The notes beneath the pieces were generated by a model that saw only the letters and a list, made by a program, of their open reading frames with translations, was not told the DNA's origin and did not search any database. Shown here piece after piece: positions 1 to 5,877 of a stretch of DNA of 5,877 bases. The position numbers were made by a program, and so were the translations under genes. Source of the stretch: Verrucomicrobiota bacterium. GTDB lineage: Bacteria; Verrucomicrobiota; Verrucomicrobiia; Verrucomicrobiales; DEV007. The stretch is from assembly GCA_027618625.1 (NCBI GenBank), contig JAQCER010000258.1, forward strand, positions 1 to 5,877, written 5' to 3'. Positions within the stretch are counted from its first letter, which is position 1. Every line of letters begins with the position of its first letter.

Positions 1-184
1 TGAGTCATTCGCCTACACCTGCACGAATTTCCATAAGTACAAGTACAAACTATTGAAAACACGCCCTAAACAAAATTAAATAAAAATCACAACGGCGGGA
101 AGGGTCGCAGTCGTGTAGCCAAAAATGGACGATTCCCGTTCCCTGAGTTGACCCGTCAGCATAATTGAGAACACTCCCTTACCG
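1..184. other. Upstream non-coding region of the cytochrome operon
   Basis: No convincing gene lies here. The stretch around 45-90 is markedly richer in A and T than the rest of the window, as expected of a promoter region. It contains a tandem hexamer AAGTAC AAGTAC (35-46) and a possible weak stem between CGGGAA (96-101) and TTCCCG (133-138) in the presumed 5' leader. I recognise no riboswitch or known operator. An eight-codon ORF starting at 125 (MDDSRSLS) is too short and featureless to call a leader peptide. The end of an upstream gene cannot be identified; the TGA at 1-3 might be a stop codon, but nothing supports that. Confidence 0.6.
53..81 (+). promoter_or_regulatory. Candidate sigma-70-type promoter
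   Basis: TTGAAA at 53-58 matches the -35 consensus TTGACA in five of six positions. After a 17-base spacer, TTAAAT at 76-81 matches TATAAT in four of six. The site sits in the most AT-rich part of the window and would start transcription near 88, giving a leader of roughly 97 bases before the ATG at 185. The match is by eye only, and AT-rich DNA gives such matches by chance. Confidence 0.3.
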
Positions 185-2629
185 ATGCCACGCAATCTTC
201 CGTGTTCTCCGATCCTTTGCCTGTTATTCGCAGCGAGCGCACTGACATCGACGACCGCTGCCGACATCAAGCAACTGGAAGGGTTCTTGCAGGCCCATTG
301 CTATGACTGCCATGACGCAGACGTCCAGAAAGCTCAACTGAATTTTGAAGCGCTGATGCGTGGCGGAAGTCCTGAAATGGCGGATGCGGCGAAGTGGGAG
401 ACGGCACTCGACATGATCGCCAAAGGTGAAATGCCTCCCAAAAAAAGGAAGCAACCCACCCAGGCGGAACGCGATCTTGGCAGCGCCGCGATCGAAGCAT
501 TGTTGAGTCGATGGACTGCGTCGCTGGGTGAGAATCCAGGCCGGGTGACTGCGCGACGACTCAACAGGGAGGAATACAACAACACCATCCGCGACCTCGT
601 CGGCGTCGACTTCCGCCCTGCGGATGATTTCCCGCGGGACGAGGTGGGCTATGGGTTCGACAACATCGGTGATGTCCTCTCACTGTCGCCGGTATTGATG
701 GAGAAATACCTGGATGCAGGAGAGCAAATCGCTGAGAAAGCGATTGTCGCTGACCTCCCGGAGTGGCCACCTGCGATGCGTCCTGCCCTCAAAGATTTTC
801 AATTGCTCTCCTGGGAGTCGAGTTTGCTGAGATTGCCACTCGCTGGGACATGGTCTGCCACTTTCTTGCAGCCGGGCAAATCCGACGCGGTCACTGCGCC
901 CCTGACATTCTCGCCAACAGCCAACGTCAGCAAGATCATCGTGGAAGGAAAACGCGTAAAGTTCGTCACTGCGATCGACATCGATGGCACCCCTGAAAAT
1001 TTCAGTGTCACCGCCGAAGAACGAGGCACAGGTCGGCTTGTCGGACAATGGATCAGCGGCCCAGACAGCGGCACTTTCGAGGCCAGGGCTCTGCCTGGCC
1101 CGGCATTCGCGGGCAACTGGCAGGCAGTAGCCACGCTTCCCGATGGCCGAGATATCGAACAAGACCTCACTTTGACCGCGCAAGATGACGGTGTCCTCGG
1201 TGGTCGAATCGTTGCACGCGCCGAAGACCGACGCTCGGAGCTCGATGAAGTTCACGCCGAGGAAGAATCGCTGCGTTTCGCCTACGGCATTCAATTCGAG
1301 AACAGTGCGATGGATGTAAAGGTGCGCGCACACCTGCACGACGACGGTTACCTGCGCGGCAAGTGGGTTCTCGTCAACGGCAGCCAGGAAGAAGTGGCTA
1401 CCGGCGACTGGGGGGCTCTGCGCCCGGAACCGGATGACCAGGAAAGCAATGTCCGCCTAATAGGAAGTTCGATTGGAATGTTGAGGGAGGGCGAGGCACG
1501 ACTGGAGTTCCACGCTGACAAGGCAGGTGATTACCGACTCGATTTCTCAAGTTATCAAAACAGGGCTGGACTTGAAAATGCACTGTTGGGCTTGTTTGTC
1601 GACGGCAAGGAATTGGAGCGCATCGACATTCCATGGGAGGAACCCCAGCCGCAGTCCCGGACACTTTCATTCTCTGCGGGCAAGCATTCGATCGGCCTCG
1701 CGTATCTGAACAACTACGTCGACAACCAAACCCGCGATCGCAAGCTGAGAGGTGATCGGAATTTGTATGTGAAAGACGTGGAAATCGTCGGCCCGCTCGA
1801 TCTGCCGCGTCCAACGCTTCCGGACTCGCATCGCCGGATCATTCCGCAGCAGCCCGAGCCGGGCACCGAAAAGGAAGCGGCCCGCCGATGGATCACCGAG
1901 TTCGCAAGTCGTGCCTATCGTCGCCCTGCCAGCGCGGAGGAAGTCGAGCGCATCGCAAGCCTGGTCGACGCCAGCCTTGCCGATGGTGAGACCTTTGGCG
2001 AAGGCATGCGTCTGGCATGTCAGGCCGTGCTGGTATCTCCGCACTTCCTGTTTCGTTGGGAATTGGACTCCGCCCGGCACCTGAACGACGACCAAGCGAT
2101 CCGCAATCTCAACGCCTATGAGATCGCATCGCGCTTGTCCTATTTTCTCTGGAGCAGCATGCCGGATGATCAGTTGTTCTCACTGGCCATGGATGGATCG
2201 CTGCTGGATGGCCGAGTGATCCGCACACAGGTTCAGCGCATGCTCGCTGACAAACGATCGGAAGCACTGGTGAGAAACTTTGCCGGCCAGTGGTTGCAAA
2301 TCCGCAATTTGAACTCCGTCGAACCAGATCCCGAAACCTTCCCTGAGTTCGACGCCGATCTCCGCTCATCGATGGCCGAGGAAACCTACCTGTTCTTCAA
2401 TGCCATCCTCAGGGAAGATCGCAGTGTTCTTGAATTGCTGGACGCTGACTTCACTTTCCTCAACAAGCGACTGGCTACTCACTACGGTCTTGAAGCGGAA
2501 CACCTGAGTGATGCCTTTGAGCGGGTATCGCTTCCGGCGGATTCCAACAGAGGTGGTGTTCTGACCCAGGCCAGCGTCCTGACAATCACCTCAAATCCCC
2601 GTCGAACCTCGGGGAAAGTGGGTGCTTGA
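185..2629 (+). CDS. Secreted planctomycete-type cytochrome, DUF1587/DUF1595/DUF1592/DUF1588 part (5' piece of a frame-broken gene)
   Basis: An 814-residue product whose C-terminal continuation lies in the next frame (2622-3119). Residues 1-26 are a Sec-type signal peptide (hydrophobic ILCLLFAASAL, then TTAAD). A haem c site, CYDCH, is at 39-43, with GEMPP at 81-85 offering Met83 as a possible axial ligand; this region resembles the planctomycete cytochrome C domain (PSCyt1). DUF1587 follows at about 120-188 (RLNREEYNNTIRDL, GYGFDNIGDVLSLSP). Residues 219-412 hold two related beta-rich units, and about 435-537 is a beta-sandwich resembling a carbohydrate-binding module. DUF1595 is at about 561-628 (RAYRRPAS, VLVSPHFLFRWE), DUF1592 at about 638-769 (LNAYEIASRLSYFLWSSMPDD, NFAGQWL), and DUF1588 begins near 780 (NRGGVLTQASVLTITSNP). 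The frame then diverges from the family consensus and stops after GKVGA. Upstream there is an in-frame stop at 149-151 and no other good start, so ATG 185 is chosen, although no Shine-Dalgarno is seen. The domains are recognised from motifs; the biochemical role of this family is not established. Confidence 0.9.
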   Translation: MPRNLPCSPILCLLFAASALTSTTAADIKQLEGFLQAHCYDCHDADVQKAQLNFEALMRGGSPEMADAAKWETALDMIAKGEMPPKKRKQPTQAERDLGSAAIEALLSRWTASLGENPGRVTARRLNREEYNNTIRDLVGVDFRPADDFPRDEVGYGFDNIGDVLSLSPVLMEKYLDAGEQIAEKAIVADLPEWPPAMRPALKDFQLLSWESSLLRLPLAGTWSATFLQPGKSDAVTAPLTFSPTANVSKIIVEGKRVKFVTAIDIDGTPENFSVTAEERGTGRLVGQWISGPDSGTFEARALPGPAFAGNWQAVATLPDGRDIEQDLTLTAQDDGVLGGRIVARAEDRRSELDEVHAEEESLRFAYGIQFENSAMDVKVRAHLHDDGYLRGKWVLVNGSQEEVATGDWGALRPEPDDQESNVRLIGSSIGMLREGEARLEFHADKAGDYRLDFSSYQNRAGLENALLGLFVDGKELERIDIPWEEPQPQSRTLSFSAGKHSIGLAYLNNYVDNQTRDRKLRGDRNLYVKDVEIVGPLDLPRPTLPDSHRRIIPQQPEPGTEKEAARRWITEFASRAYRRPASAEEVERIASLVDASLADGETFGEGMRLACQAVLVSPHFLFRWELDSARHLNDDQAIRNLNAYEIASRLSYFLWSSMPDDQLFSLAMDGSLLDGRVIRTQVQRMLADKRSEALVRNFAGQWLQIRNLNSVEPDPETFPEFDADLRSSMAEETYLFFNAILREDRSVLELLDADFTFLNKRLATHYGLEAEHLSDAFERVSLPADSNRGGVLTQASVLTITSNPRRTSGKVGA
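839..1093 (+). repeat. Beta-rich insert unit A of the cytochrome (residues about 219-303)
   Basis: Protein-level repeat, first of two. It begins LAGTWSATFLQPG, continues with alternating hydrophobic strands (APLTFSP, KIIVEGKRVKFV) and ends GRLVGQWISGPDSGTFEA. The pattern is 'GxW ... strand ... VEGxxVxF ... LxGxW ... G.f.A', resembling small beta-barrel or lipocalin-like units that occur in other secreted proteins of these phyla. It aligns by eye with unit B but is clearly diverged; DNA identity is not obvious. The function is unknown. A ligand-binding or protein-contact role is inference. Confidence 0.45.
1081..1100. repeat. Perfect 7-base inverted repeat inside the cytochrome gene
   Basis: GGCCAGG (1081-1087) and CCTGGCC (1094-1100) flank a 6-base loop. 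The site lies in the codons joining insert units A and B (ARALPGP). There is no following T-run, so it is not an intrinsic terminator. It may be only a by-product of the Pro/Gly/Ala codons. Confidence 0.4.
1106..1420 (+). repeat. Beta-rich insert unit B of the cytochrome (residues about 308-412)
   Basis: Second copy of the insert unit: FAGNWQAVATLPDGR, then LTLTAQDDGVLGGRI, ELDEVHAEEESLRFAYG, VKVRAHLHDDGYLRGKW, and finally VATGDWGALR. The order GxW, LTLT..DGxLxG, SLRF, LRGKW, GDW matches unit A and is a fuller version of it. The unit is acidic. It is followed by the carbohydrate-binding-like sandwich and not directly by DUF1595. Confidence 0.45.
2583..2626 (+). other. Frame-break window within the DUF1588 motif
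   Basis: The downstream frame has a TGA at 2580-2582, and the upstream frame ends at the TGA at 2627-2629, so the switch must lie between them. Family members usually read close to TSNPTRTSPVKRGKWVLE here. The upstream frame gives TSNPRRTS and then wrong sequence; the downstream frame gives PVEPRGKWVLEQ. The 14 bases 2598-2611 encode family-like sequence in both frames. A CCC-C run (2597-2600) and a 6-base inverted repeat, TCCCCG (2596-2601) with CGGGGA (2610-2615), lie in the same place. Confidence 0.8.
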
Positions 2630-3119
2630 GCAGATCCTCGGAACTCCACCGCCACCACCACCGCCCAACGTCCCCGAACTCGCCGAAGGCAATGAAATCG
2701 CCGCAGAAGCATCGCTCAGGGAGCGCATGCGGATCCACCGGGACAATCCAGATTGCGCAGGTTGCCACGCCAAAATGGATCCCATAGGCTTCGCTCTAGA
2801 GAACTTTGATGGTATCGGTCGCTGGCGGGATTTCGACGGAAAATTCCCCATCGACTCGGCAGTAACGCTTGGAGATGGCTCGAATGTGTCTGGATCGGAT
2901 TCTTTGAAGCGCCTGCTGAGGGATCGGGAAGATTTCGTTAACTCTTTTATTGAGAAAATGTTAACCTTTTCACTTGGGCGCGGCGTAGAGTTCTATGACC
3001 GACCTGTCGTGAAAACTATTCAAGACACTTCCGCAGAAACTGGGTTTAAACTATCAACGGTTGTTACGGAAATTGCGTGCAGCGCACCCTTTCTCAAGCG
3101 AGCCCTAGACAAAGAATAG
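2622..3119 (+). CDS. DUF1588/DUF1585 C-terminal part of the planctomycete-type cytochrome (3' piece of the frame-broken gene)
   Basis: This 165-codon frame continues the preceding gene at +1 and overlaps its end by 8 bases. The GTG at 2622 is nominal: codons for PVEPRGKW lie directly upstream in the same frame, which is open from 2583, so this is a continuation and probably not an independent gene. Counting from GTG, residues 1-20 carry LGTPPPPPPPNVPEL, the Pro-rich hinge typical of DUF1588. Seven consecutive prolines suggest dependence on elongation factor P. CAGCH at 45-49 is the second haem c site, followed by KMDPIGFALENFDGIGRWR, a hallmark of these proteins with Met52 as a possible ligand. 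DUF1585 fills about 78-161 (LLRDREDFVNSFIEKMLTFSLGRGVEF, FLKRA). With no signal peptide of its own, this piece could not reach the compartment where haem c is attached. It would be functional only if joined to the upstream part by frameshifting, or if the frame break is a sequence or assembly artefact. Confidence 0.85.
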   Translation: MLEQILGTPPPPPPPNVPELAEGNEIAAEASLRERMRIHRDNPDCAGCHAKMDPIGFALENFDGIGRWRDFDGKFPIDSAVTLGDGSNVSGSDSLKRLLRDREDFVNSFIEKMLTFSLGRGVEFYDRPVVKTIQDTSAETGFKLSTVVTEIACSAPFLKRALDKE

Positions 3120-3120
3120 C

Positions 3121-4485
3121 ATGAGTAAATCCTGGCAAATCTCTCGACGACACTTCCTCCGCGGAATCGGCACTTCGATAGCCCTCCCCATGCTGGACGC
3201 AATGGCCCCGCAAGCATTCGCGGCTGCGGCCTCTGGTTCGTCCGCGGCCCCCATAAGGATGGGTTTCTTCTTTGTTCCGAATGGAGTGAACATGGCCGAC
3301 TGGCGACCAACCCGAACTGGAGCTCACTACGATCTTCCGTTTTCGTTGCAGCCCCTCGCAGAGTTGCAAAACGACATTCTGGTTGTCAGTGGTCTCACGC
3401 AAGACAAAGGCAGGGCCAATGGTGACGGTGCCGGTGACCACGCGCGCTCTGGCAGCGTCTTCCTGACGGGTTCCCAGCCATTGAAGAGTGAGGGCTCAGA
3501 GATCCGCTCCGGTCAGTCGGTCGATCAATACGCAGCCGAATATTTGCGCGAGCAGACCACCTTTGCCTCACTGGAATTAGGCACGGAATCTGGGCGTCCG
3601 CTGGGCAAGTGCGATTCCGGTTACAGCTGCGGCTACTCGAACAATATCTCCTGGCGCGACAGTGCCACGCCCATGCAGAAACTTGTGGACCCGAGGGAGG
3701 TCTTCGAGCGCCTGTTCAGCGACCAGCTGCAGTCGCAATCGCAGAAAGAGCGCGCCCGCAAGGAGCGGAAGCGCAAGAGCATCCTCGACGTCGTCATGCA
3801 GGATGTGAACAGCCTGAACGGCAATCTCGGTGGCCACGACCAGCAAAAACTGGACGAATACCTGACGTCGATTCGCGAGATCGAGCAGCGCATCCAGCGT
3901 GCGGAATCTGGAAACTCTGAGACGCGAGAGCTGGTCAACGCTTACGAAATCCCTGAGCCCGGCACCCCGGAATCGGTCGATCAACATCTGCAACTTCTGG
4001 GGGACATGCTGGTGCTGGCATTCCAGACAGACACCACACGGGTTTCGACATTCATGTTCGCCAATGCCGGCAGCAACCGCAGCTACGGCATGGTCGGAGT
4101 GAACGACGGACATCACGAGCTTTCGCACCACCAGGGAGATGCGGAAAAACTCACTAAAATCAGCGTGATCGATCGGTTCCACATTGAGCAATTCGCCTAC
4201 ATCTTGAAAAAGATGAAGTCCATCAAGGAAGGCGACGTTACGCTTCTGGACAACACCATGATCGTCTACGGCAGCGGCATCGGCGATGGTAATCGCCACA
4301 ACCATGATGACCTTCCCGTGCTCGTCGCTGGTCGCGGAGGTGGCACCATCACTTCGGGCCGCCATATCCAGATGCCTCCAGATACGCCGATGTGCAATCT
4401 GTTCAATTCGATGCTGGATCGGGCTGGCGTTCCAGTGGACTGTTTTGGCGACAGCACTGGTCGTATGCGTGAGCTTGCGATCTAG
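3121..4485 (+). CDS. Tat-exported DUF1552 family protein with HXXSHH motif
   Basis: A 454-residue protein, complete and of normal family length. The N-terminus carries a twin-arginine signal, SRRHFLRG (8-15), followed by a hydrophobic stretch and a likely cleavage site after QAFAAA (31-36), so it is predicted to be exported folded. Family landmarks are RMGFFFVPNGVNMADW (46-61), GDHARSGSVFLTG (105-117), LELGTESG (151-158), the signature HHELSHHQGD (331-340), which contains the HXXSHH that names the DUF1552 family, and YGSGIGDGNRHNHDDLPVLV (383-402). The C-terminal pattern recalls the alkaline-phosphatase/sulfatase-like fold of the related DUF1501 group, which would place the His and Asp residues near a metal site; that is inference. 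Residues about 196-275 are charged and helical, possibly a coiled coil. The ATG lies one base after the preceding stop, suggesting translational coupling with the cytochrome. No strong ribosome-binding site is visible. Its substrate is unknown. Confidence 0.93.
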   Translation: MSKSWQISRRHFLRGIGTSIALPMLDAMAPQAFAAAASGSSAAPIRMGFFFVPNGVNMADWRPTRTGAHYDLPFSLQPLAELQNDILVVSGLTQDKGRANGDGAGDHARSGSVFLTGSQPLKSEGSEIRSGQSVDQYAAEYLREQTTFASLELGTESGRPLGKCDSGYSCGYSNNISWRDSATPMQKLVDPREVFERLFSDQLQSQSQKERARKERKRKSILDVVMQDVNSLNGNLGGHDQQKLDEYLTSIREIEQRIQRAESGNSETRELVNAYEIPEPGTPESVDQHLQLLGDMLVLAFQTDTTRVSTFMFANAGSNRSYGMVGVNDGHHELSHHQGDAEKLTKISVIDRFHIEQFAYILKKMKSIKEGDVTLLDNTMIVYGSGIGDGNRHNHDDLPVLVAGRGGGTITSGRHIQMPPDTPMCNLFNSMLDRAGVPVDCFGDSTGRMRELAI

Positions 4486-4513
4486 GCTACTCCTGCAACC
4501 TCCCTGTGCCTGT

Positions 4514-5877
4514 ATGAGATCATCCCGTCCGCAACGATGCATCATCGCGCGGAATGTTGCCGGTGCACTGGTTTTGGTGACCTCCATCCTGCCAGCTGCA
4601 GACGTCAGCGGACTCATTGCAGAACTCACCAGCAGCGATGCGCAGAAACGGCGCAATGCCGCCTATGAACTGCACCAGCTGGGCCCTGAGGCGATCGATG
4701 CCCTCCCGGCTCTCGTTGTAGCACTCGACGACGATCAAGACCAGGTCTTTTTTCACTCGGTTTCGGCGATCGCGCGGATCGGACCGGCGGCCGCGCCTGC
4801 GATCCCTGCTTTGATCAGCCGGCTCGGCCGGGTGAGTCAGCGCTATGGAGAACAAGTCAACCTGAGAGCGGCCTTTGCCCTTAGCCGCATTGGGGAGGCC
4901 GCGGTGGCACCATTGCTGGGAGCGGTTCGCGATCCCGATGAGACCCTCTGCTCCAACGCGATCGAGTCCTTGGCGCTCATGCCTCCGGCAGTATCCGCAC
5001 CGGCCACCAGCGACCTGATTGCATTGTTAGGGGACCAACGTGAACGCGTAAGCGAGAGCGCGGTGAAAGCGGTTTCGAATTACGGGCAAACGGCGTTACC
5101 TCAACTGGTCGATGTTCTGCAGAACGGCACGCCTGCGCAGAAACGAGATTCGATCCGCACTCTTGGGCTCATCGGAAGAGAAGCAGGATCGTCGGCCCCA
5201 GAAATTCTGAAAGCCATTCAGGAAGGCGACCCTCAAGTTCTGGTCGTGGCCTTAGATACACTGGTAAGAATCCGTCATTCACCCACCGAGACATCGCAAT
5301 TCGTCGTGCGCGGCCTGCAATCGACCGACGAAACCGTTTTCAATGCGGCAGCGAACGCAGCACTGCTTCTCTACCAGATTGATCCGAACTTCGACACGAC
5401 ACCTTTTGCTGAAGCGATTGCCGCTGCAGACGAACCAACGCGCTTGCGCTTCGCATCCGTGTTAGGGCGCATGGAAGGCACAGGAGCACCGGCCGTTCCT
5501 GCATTGATCGCGGCTGCGGAGGAAGCTTCTTCGCAGAAGATCGCCGTCGCCTTTGGCAAAGCGCTCGGAGGGATCGGCGGGCCTGCAGCGACTCTGCTCA
5601 TCGAGGCCGCGGCCAGGATTCCATCCGCCGAACTCACTGAAGCCAGCTGGCCAGTCTCAGCGCTTGGATCGATTGGTGAACCCGCACTCAGCGCCTTGCG
5701 CCTGGGCTTGAAGTCGCCTGACATCAGTGCCCGGAAGGCTGCGGCCGCTGCAATGGGACTTTTGGGGACGAAGGCGGCGCCAGCTACCGAGGAAATTTTC
5801 GCTACTCTGAACGATCCAGACTCTGAGGTGCGGGAATTTGCTCTTGCCGCATTGCCCCGCATCGGAGTTCCGTCAGA
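4514..5877 (+). CDS. Secreted HEAT-repeat protein, 3' end beyond the window
   Basis: The frame is open from ATG 4514 to the window end: 454 codons plus two bases, with no stop. The N-terminus has arginines (RSSRPQR), a hydrophobic core (VAGALVLVTSILPAA, 15-29) and a probable cleavage site after PAA, which indicates a Sec signal peptide. From about residue 32 the protein consists of helical repeats of roughly 30-40 residues. These have the HEAT/PBS-lyase pattern, such as RRNAAYELHQLGPEAIDALPALVVAL (46-71), ISAIARIGPAAAPAIPALI-like (83-101), NLRAAFALSRIGEAAVAPLLGAVRDPD (116-142), ARKAAAAAMGLLGTKAAPA (406-424) and DPDSEVREFALAALPRIG (434-451). I see no haem site or catalytic motif in the visible part; a C-terminal domain may follow outside the window. 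HEAT arrays usually mediate protein contacts, so a scaffold role for the upstream exported pair is plausible but inferred. It starts 28 bases after the DUF1552 stop with no terminator between them. There is no clear Shine-Dalgarno. Confidence 0.85.
   Translation, partial: MRSSRPQRCIIARNVAGALVLVTSILPAADVSGLIAELTSSDAQKRRNAAYELHQLGPEAIDALPALVVALDDDQDQVFFHSVSAIARIGPAAAPAIPALISRLGRVSQRYGEQVNLRAAFALSRIGEAAVAPLLGAVRDPDETLCSNAIESLALMPPAVSAPATSDLIALLGDQRERVSESAVKAVSNYGQTALPQLVDVLQNGTPAQKRDSIRTLGLIGREAGSSAPEILKAIQEGDPQVLVVALDTLVRIRHSPTETSQFVVRGLQSTDETVFNAAANAALLLYQIDPNFDTTPFAEAIAAADEPTRLRFASVLGRMEGTGAPAVPALIAAAEEASSQKIAVAFGKALGGIGGPAATLLIEAAARIPSAELTEASWPVSALGSIGEPALSALRLGLKSPDISARKAAAAAMGLLGTKAAPATEEIFATLNDPDSEVREFALAALPRIGVPS

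Larger units (their letters stand above)
185..3119 (+). pseudogene. Whole two-haem planctomycete-type cytochrome gene, interrupted by a +1 frame break
   Basis: The two frames together give the complete domain order of the family: signal peptide, N-terminal CxxCH, DUF1587, insert domains, DUF1595, DUF1592, DUF1588 with the second CxxCH, and DUF1585. The joined product would be about 980 residues, long for the family because of the insert at about 200-540. The break falls in the most conserved motif of DUF1588. Everything on both sides is intact, with no other stop or frame change, so the lesion is either very recent, an artefact, or tolerated through recoding. The intact DUF1552 partner immediately downstream argues that the operon is still under selection. 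Whether this is a true pseudogene is undecided. Confidence 0.55.

Noticed and set aside
76..270. A 64-codon minus-strand frame across the cytochrome start and promoter region
   Set aside because: It overlaps the signal-peptide codons, has no recognisable content, and would run divergently through the AT-rich leader without support.
1081..1100. Intrinsic terminator
   Set aside because: The stem is only 7 bases, has no T-run after it, and sits in the middle of a conserved coding frame.
680..1339. A 219-codon minus-strand frame opposite the cytochrome insert
   Set aside because: It is antisense to the continuous cytochrome frame, has no recognisable motif or signal, and crosses domain boundaries of the real gene.
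1398..2095. Minus-strand frames of about 140 codons opposite the cytochrome
   Set aside because: No domain is recognisable, and the plus strand encodes clear CBM-like and DUF1595 sequence throughout.
2622..3119. A separate small cytochrome gene starting at GTG 2622
   Set aside because: Family-like residues (PVEPRGKW) continue upstream of the GTG in the same frame, there is no signal peptide, and the domains complete those of the preceding frame.
4486..4513. Terminator or promoter between the DUF1552 and HEAT genes
   Set aside because: The 28 bases contain no inverted repeat or T-run and no promoter-like pair, so read-through is the simpler view.
3577..4656. A 359-codon open frame on the minus strand opposite the DUF1552 gene
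   Set aside because: It lies almost entirely antisense to a clearly conserved family protein. Its translation is rich in Arg, His and Val with no recognisable domain, as expected of a shadow frame in GC-rich coding DNA.
5371..5862. A 163-codon minus-strand frame opposite the HEAT gene
   Set aside because: Its Ala/Ser/Gly-rich composition is the complement of Ala-rich HEAT codons. The plus strand holds an uninterrupted signal peptide plus repeats.

Overview
The window looks like part of a chromosome from the Planctomycetota/Verrucomicrobiota group or a bacterium with a similar gene set. It carries a secreted cytochrome of the DUF1587/DUF1595/DUF1592/DUF1588/DUF1585 type (the 'planctomycete cytochrome' architecture) directly followed by a Tat-exported DUF1552 protein. 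That pair is very common in those phyla, but it also occurs in Acidobacteria, Myxococcota and some marine Proteobacteria, so the assignment is an inference from gene content. Base composition is moderately GC-rich, and none of the starts has a clear Shine-Dalgarno sequence.

Layout: 1-184 is an AT-rich upstream region with a plausible promoter. 185-2629 and 2622-3119 are two pieces of one multidomain cytochrome gene, split by a +1 frame change inside the DUF1588 domain. 3121-4485 is an intact DUF1552 gene that starts one base after the preceding stop. 4514 to the window end is an open, unfinished reading frame for a secreted HEAT-repeat protein, separated from the DUF1552 gene by 28 bases without a terminator. 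All genes are on the + strand and closely spaced, so they probably form one operon reading out of the window.

All three products appear to be exported: Sec-type signals on the cytochrome and the HEAT protein, and a twin-arginine signal on the DUF1552 protein. The cytochrome has two CxxCH haem-binding sites, one near each end of the intact protein, and an unusual central insert with two related beta-rich units plus a carbohydrate-binding-like sandwich. The DUF1552 protein has a conserved His-rich motif that could bind metal. A reasonable but untested picture is a periplasmic or surface redox/hydrolytic pair acting on a polymer, with the HEAT protein as a scaffold. No experimentally defined function is known to me for this pair.

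The most notable local observation is the frame break at about 2583-2626. The 14 bases at the break read as consensus DUF1588 sequence in both frames: NPRRTS in the upstream frame and PVEPRGKW in the downstream frame. Restoring a second tandem copy of those 14 bases would rejoin the gene with a nearly perfect family motif. This suggests loss of one copy of a short tandem repeat, either in the genome or in the assembly. No RNA genes, insertion sequences, CRISPR arrays or attachment sites were seen.
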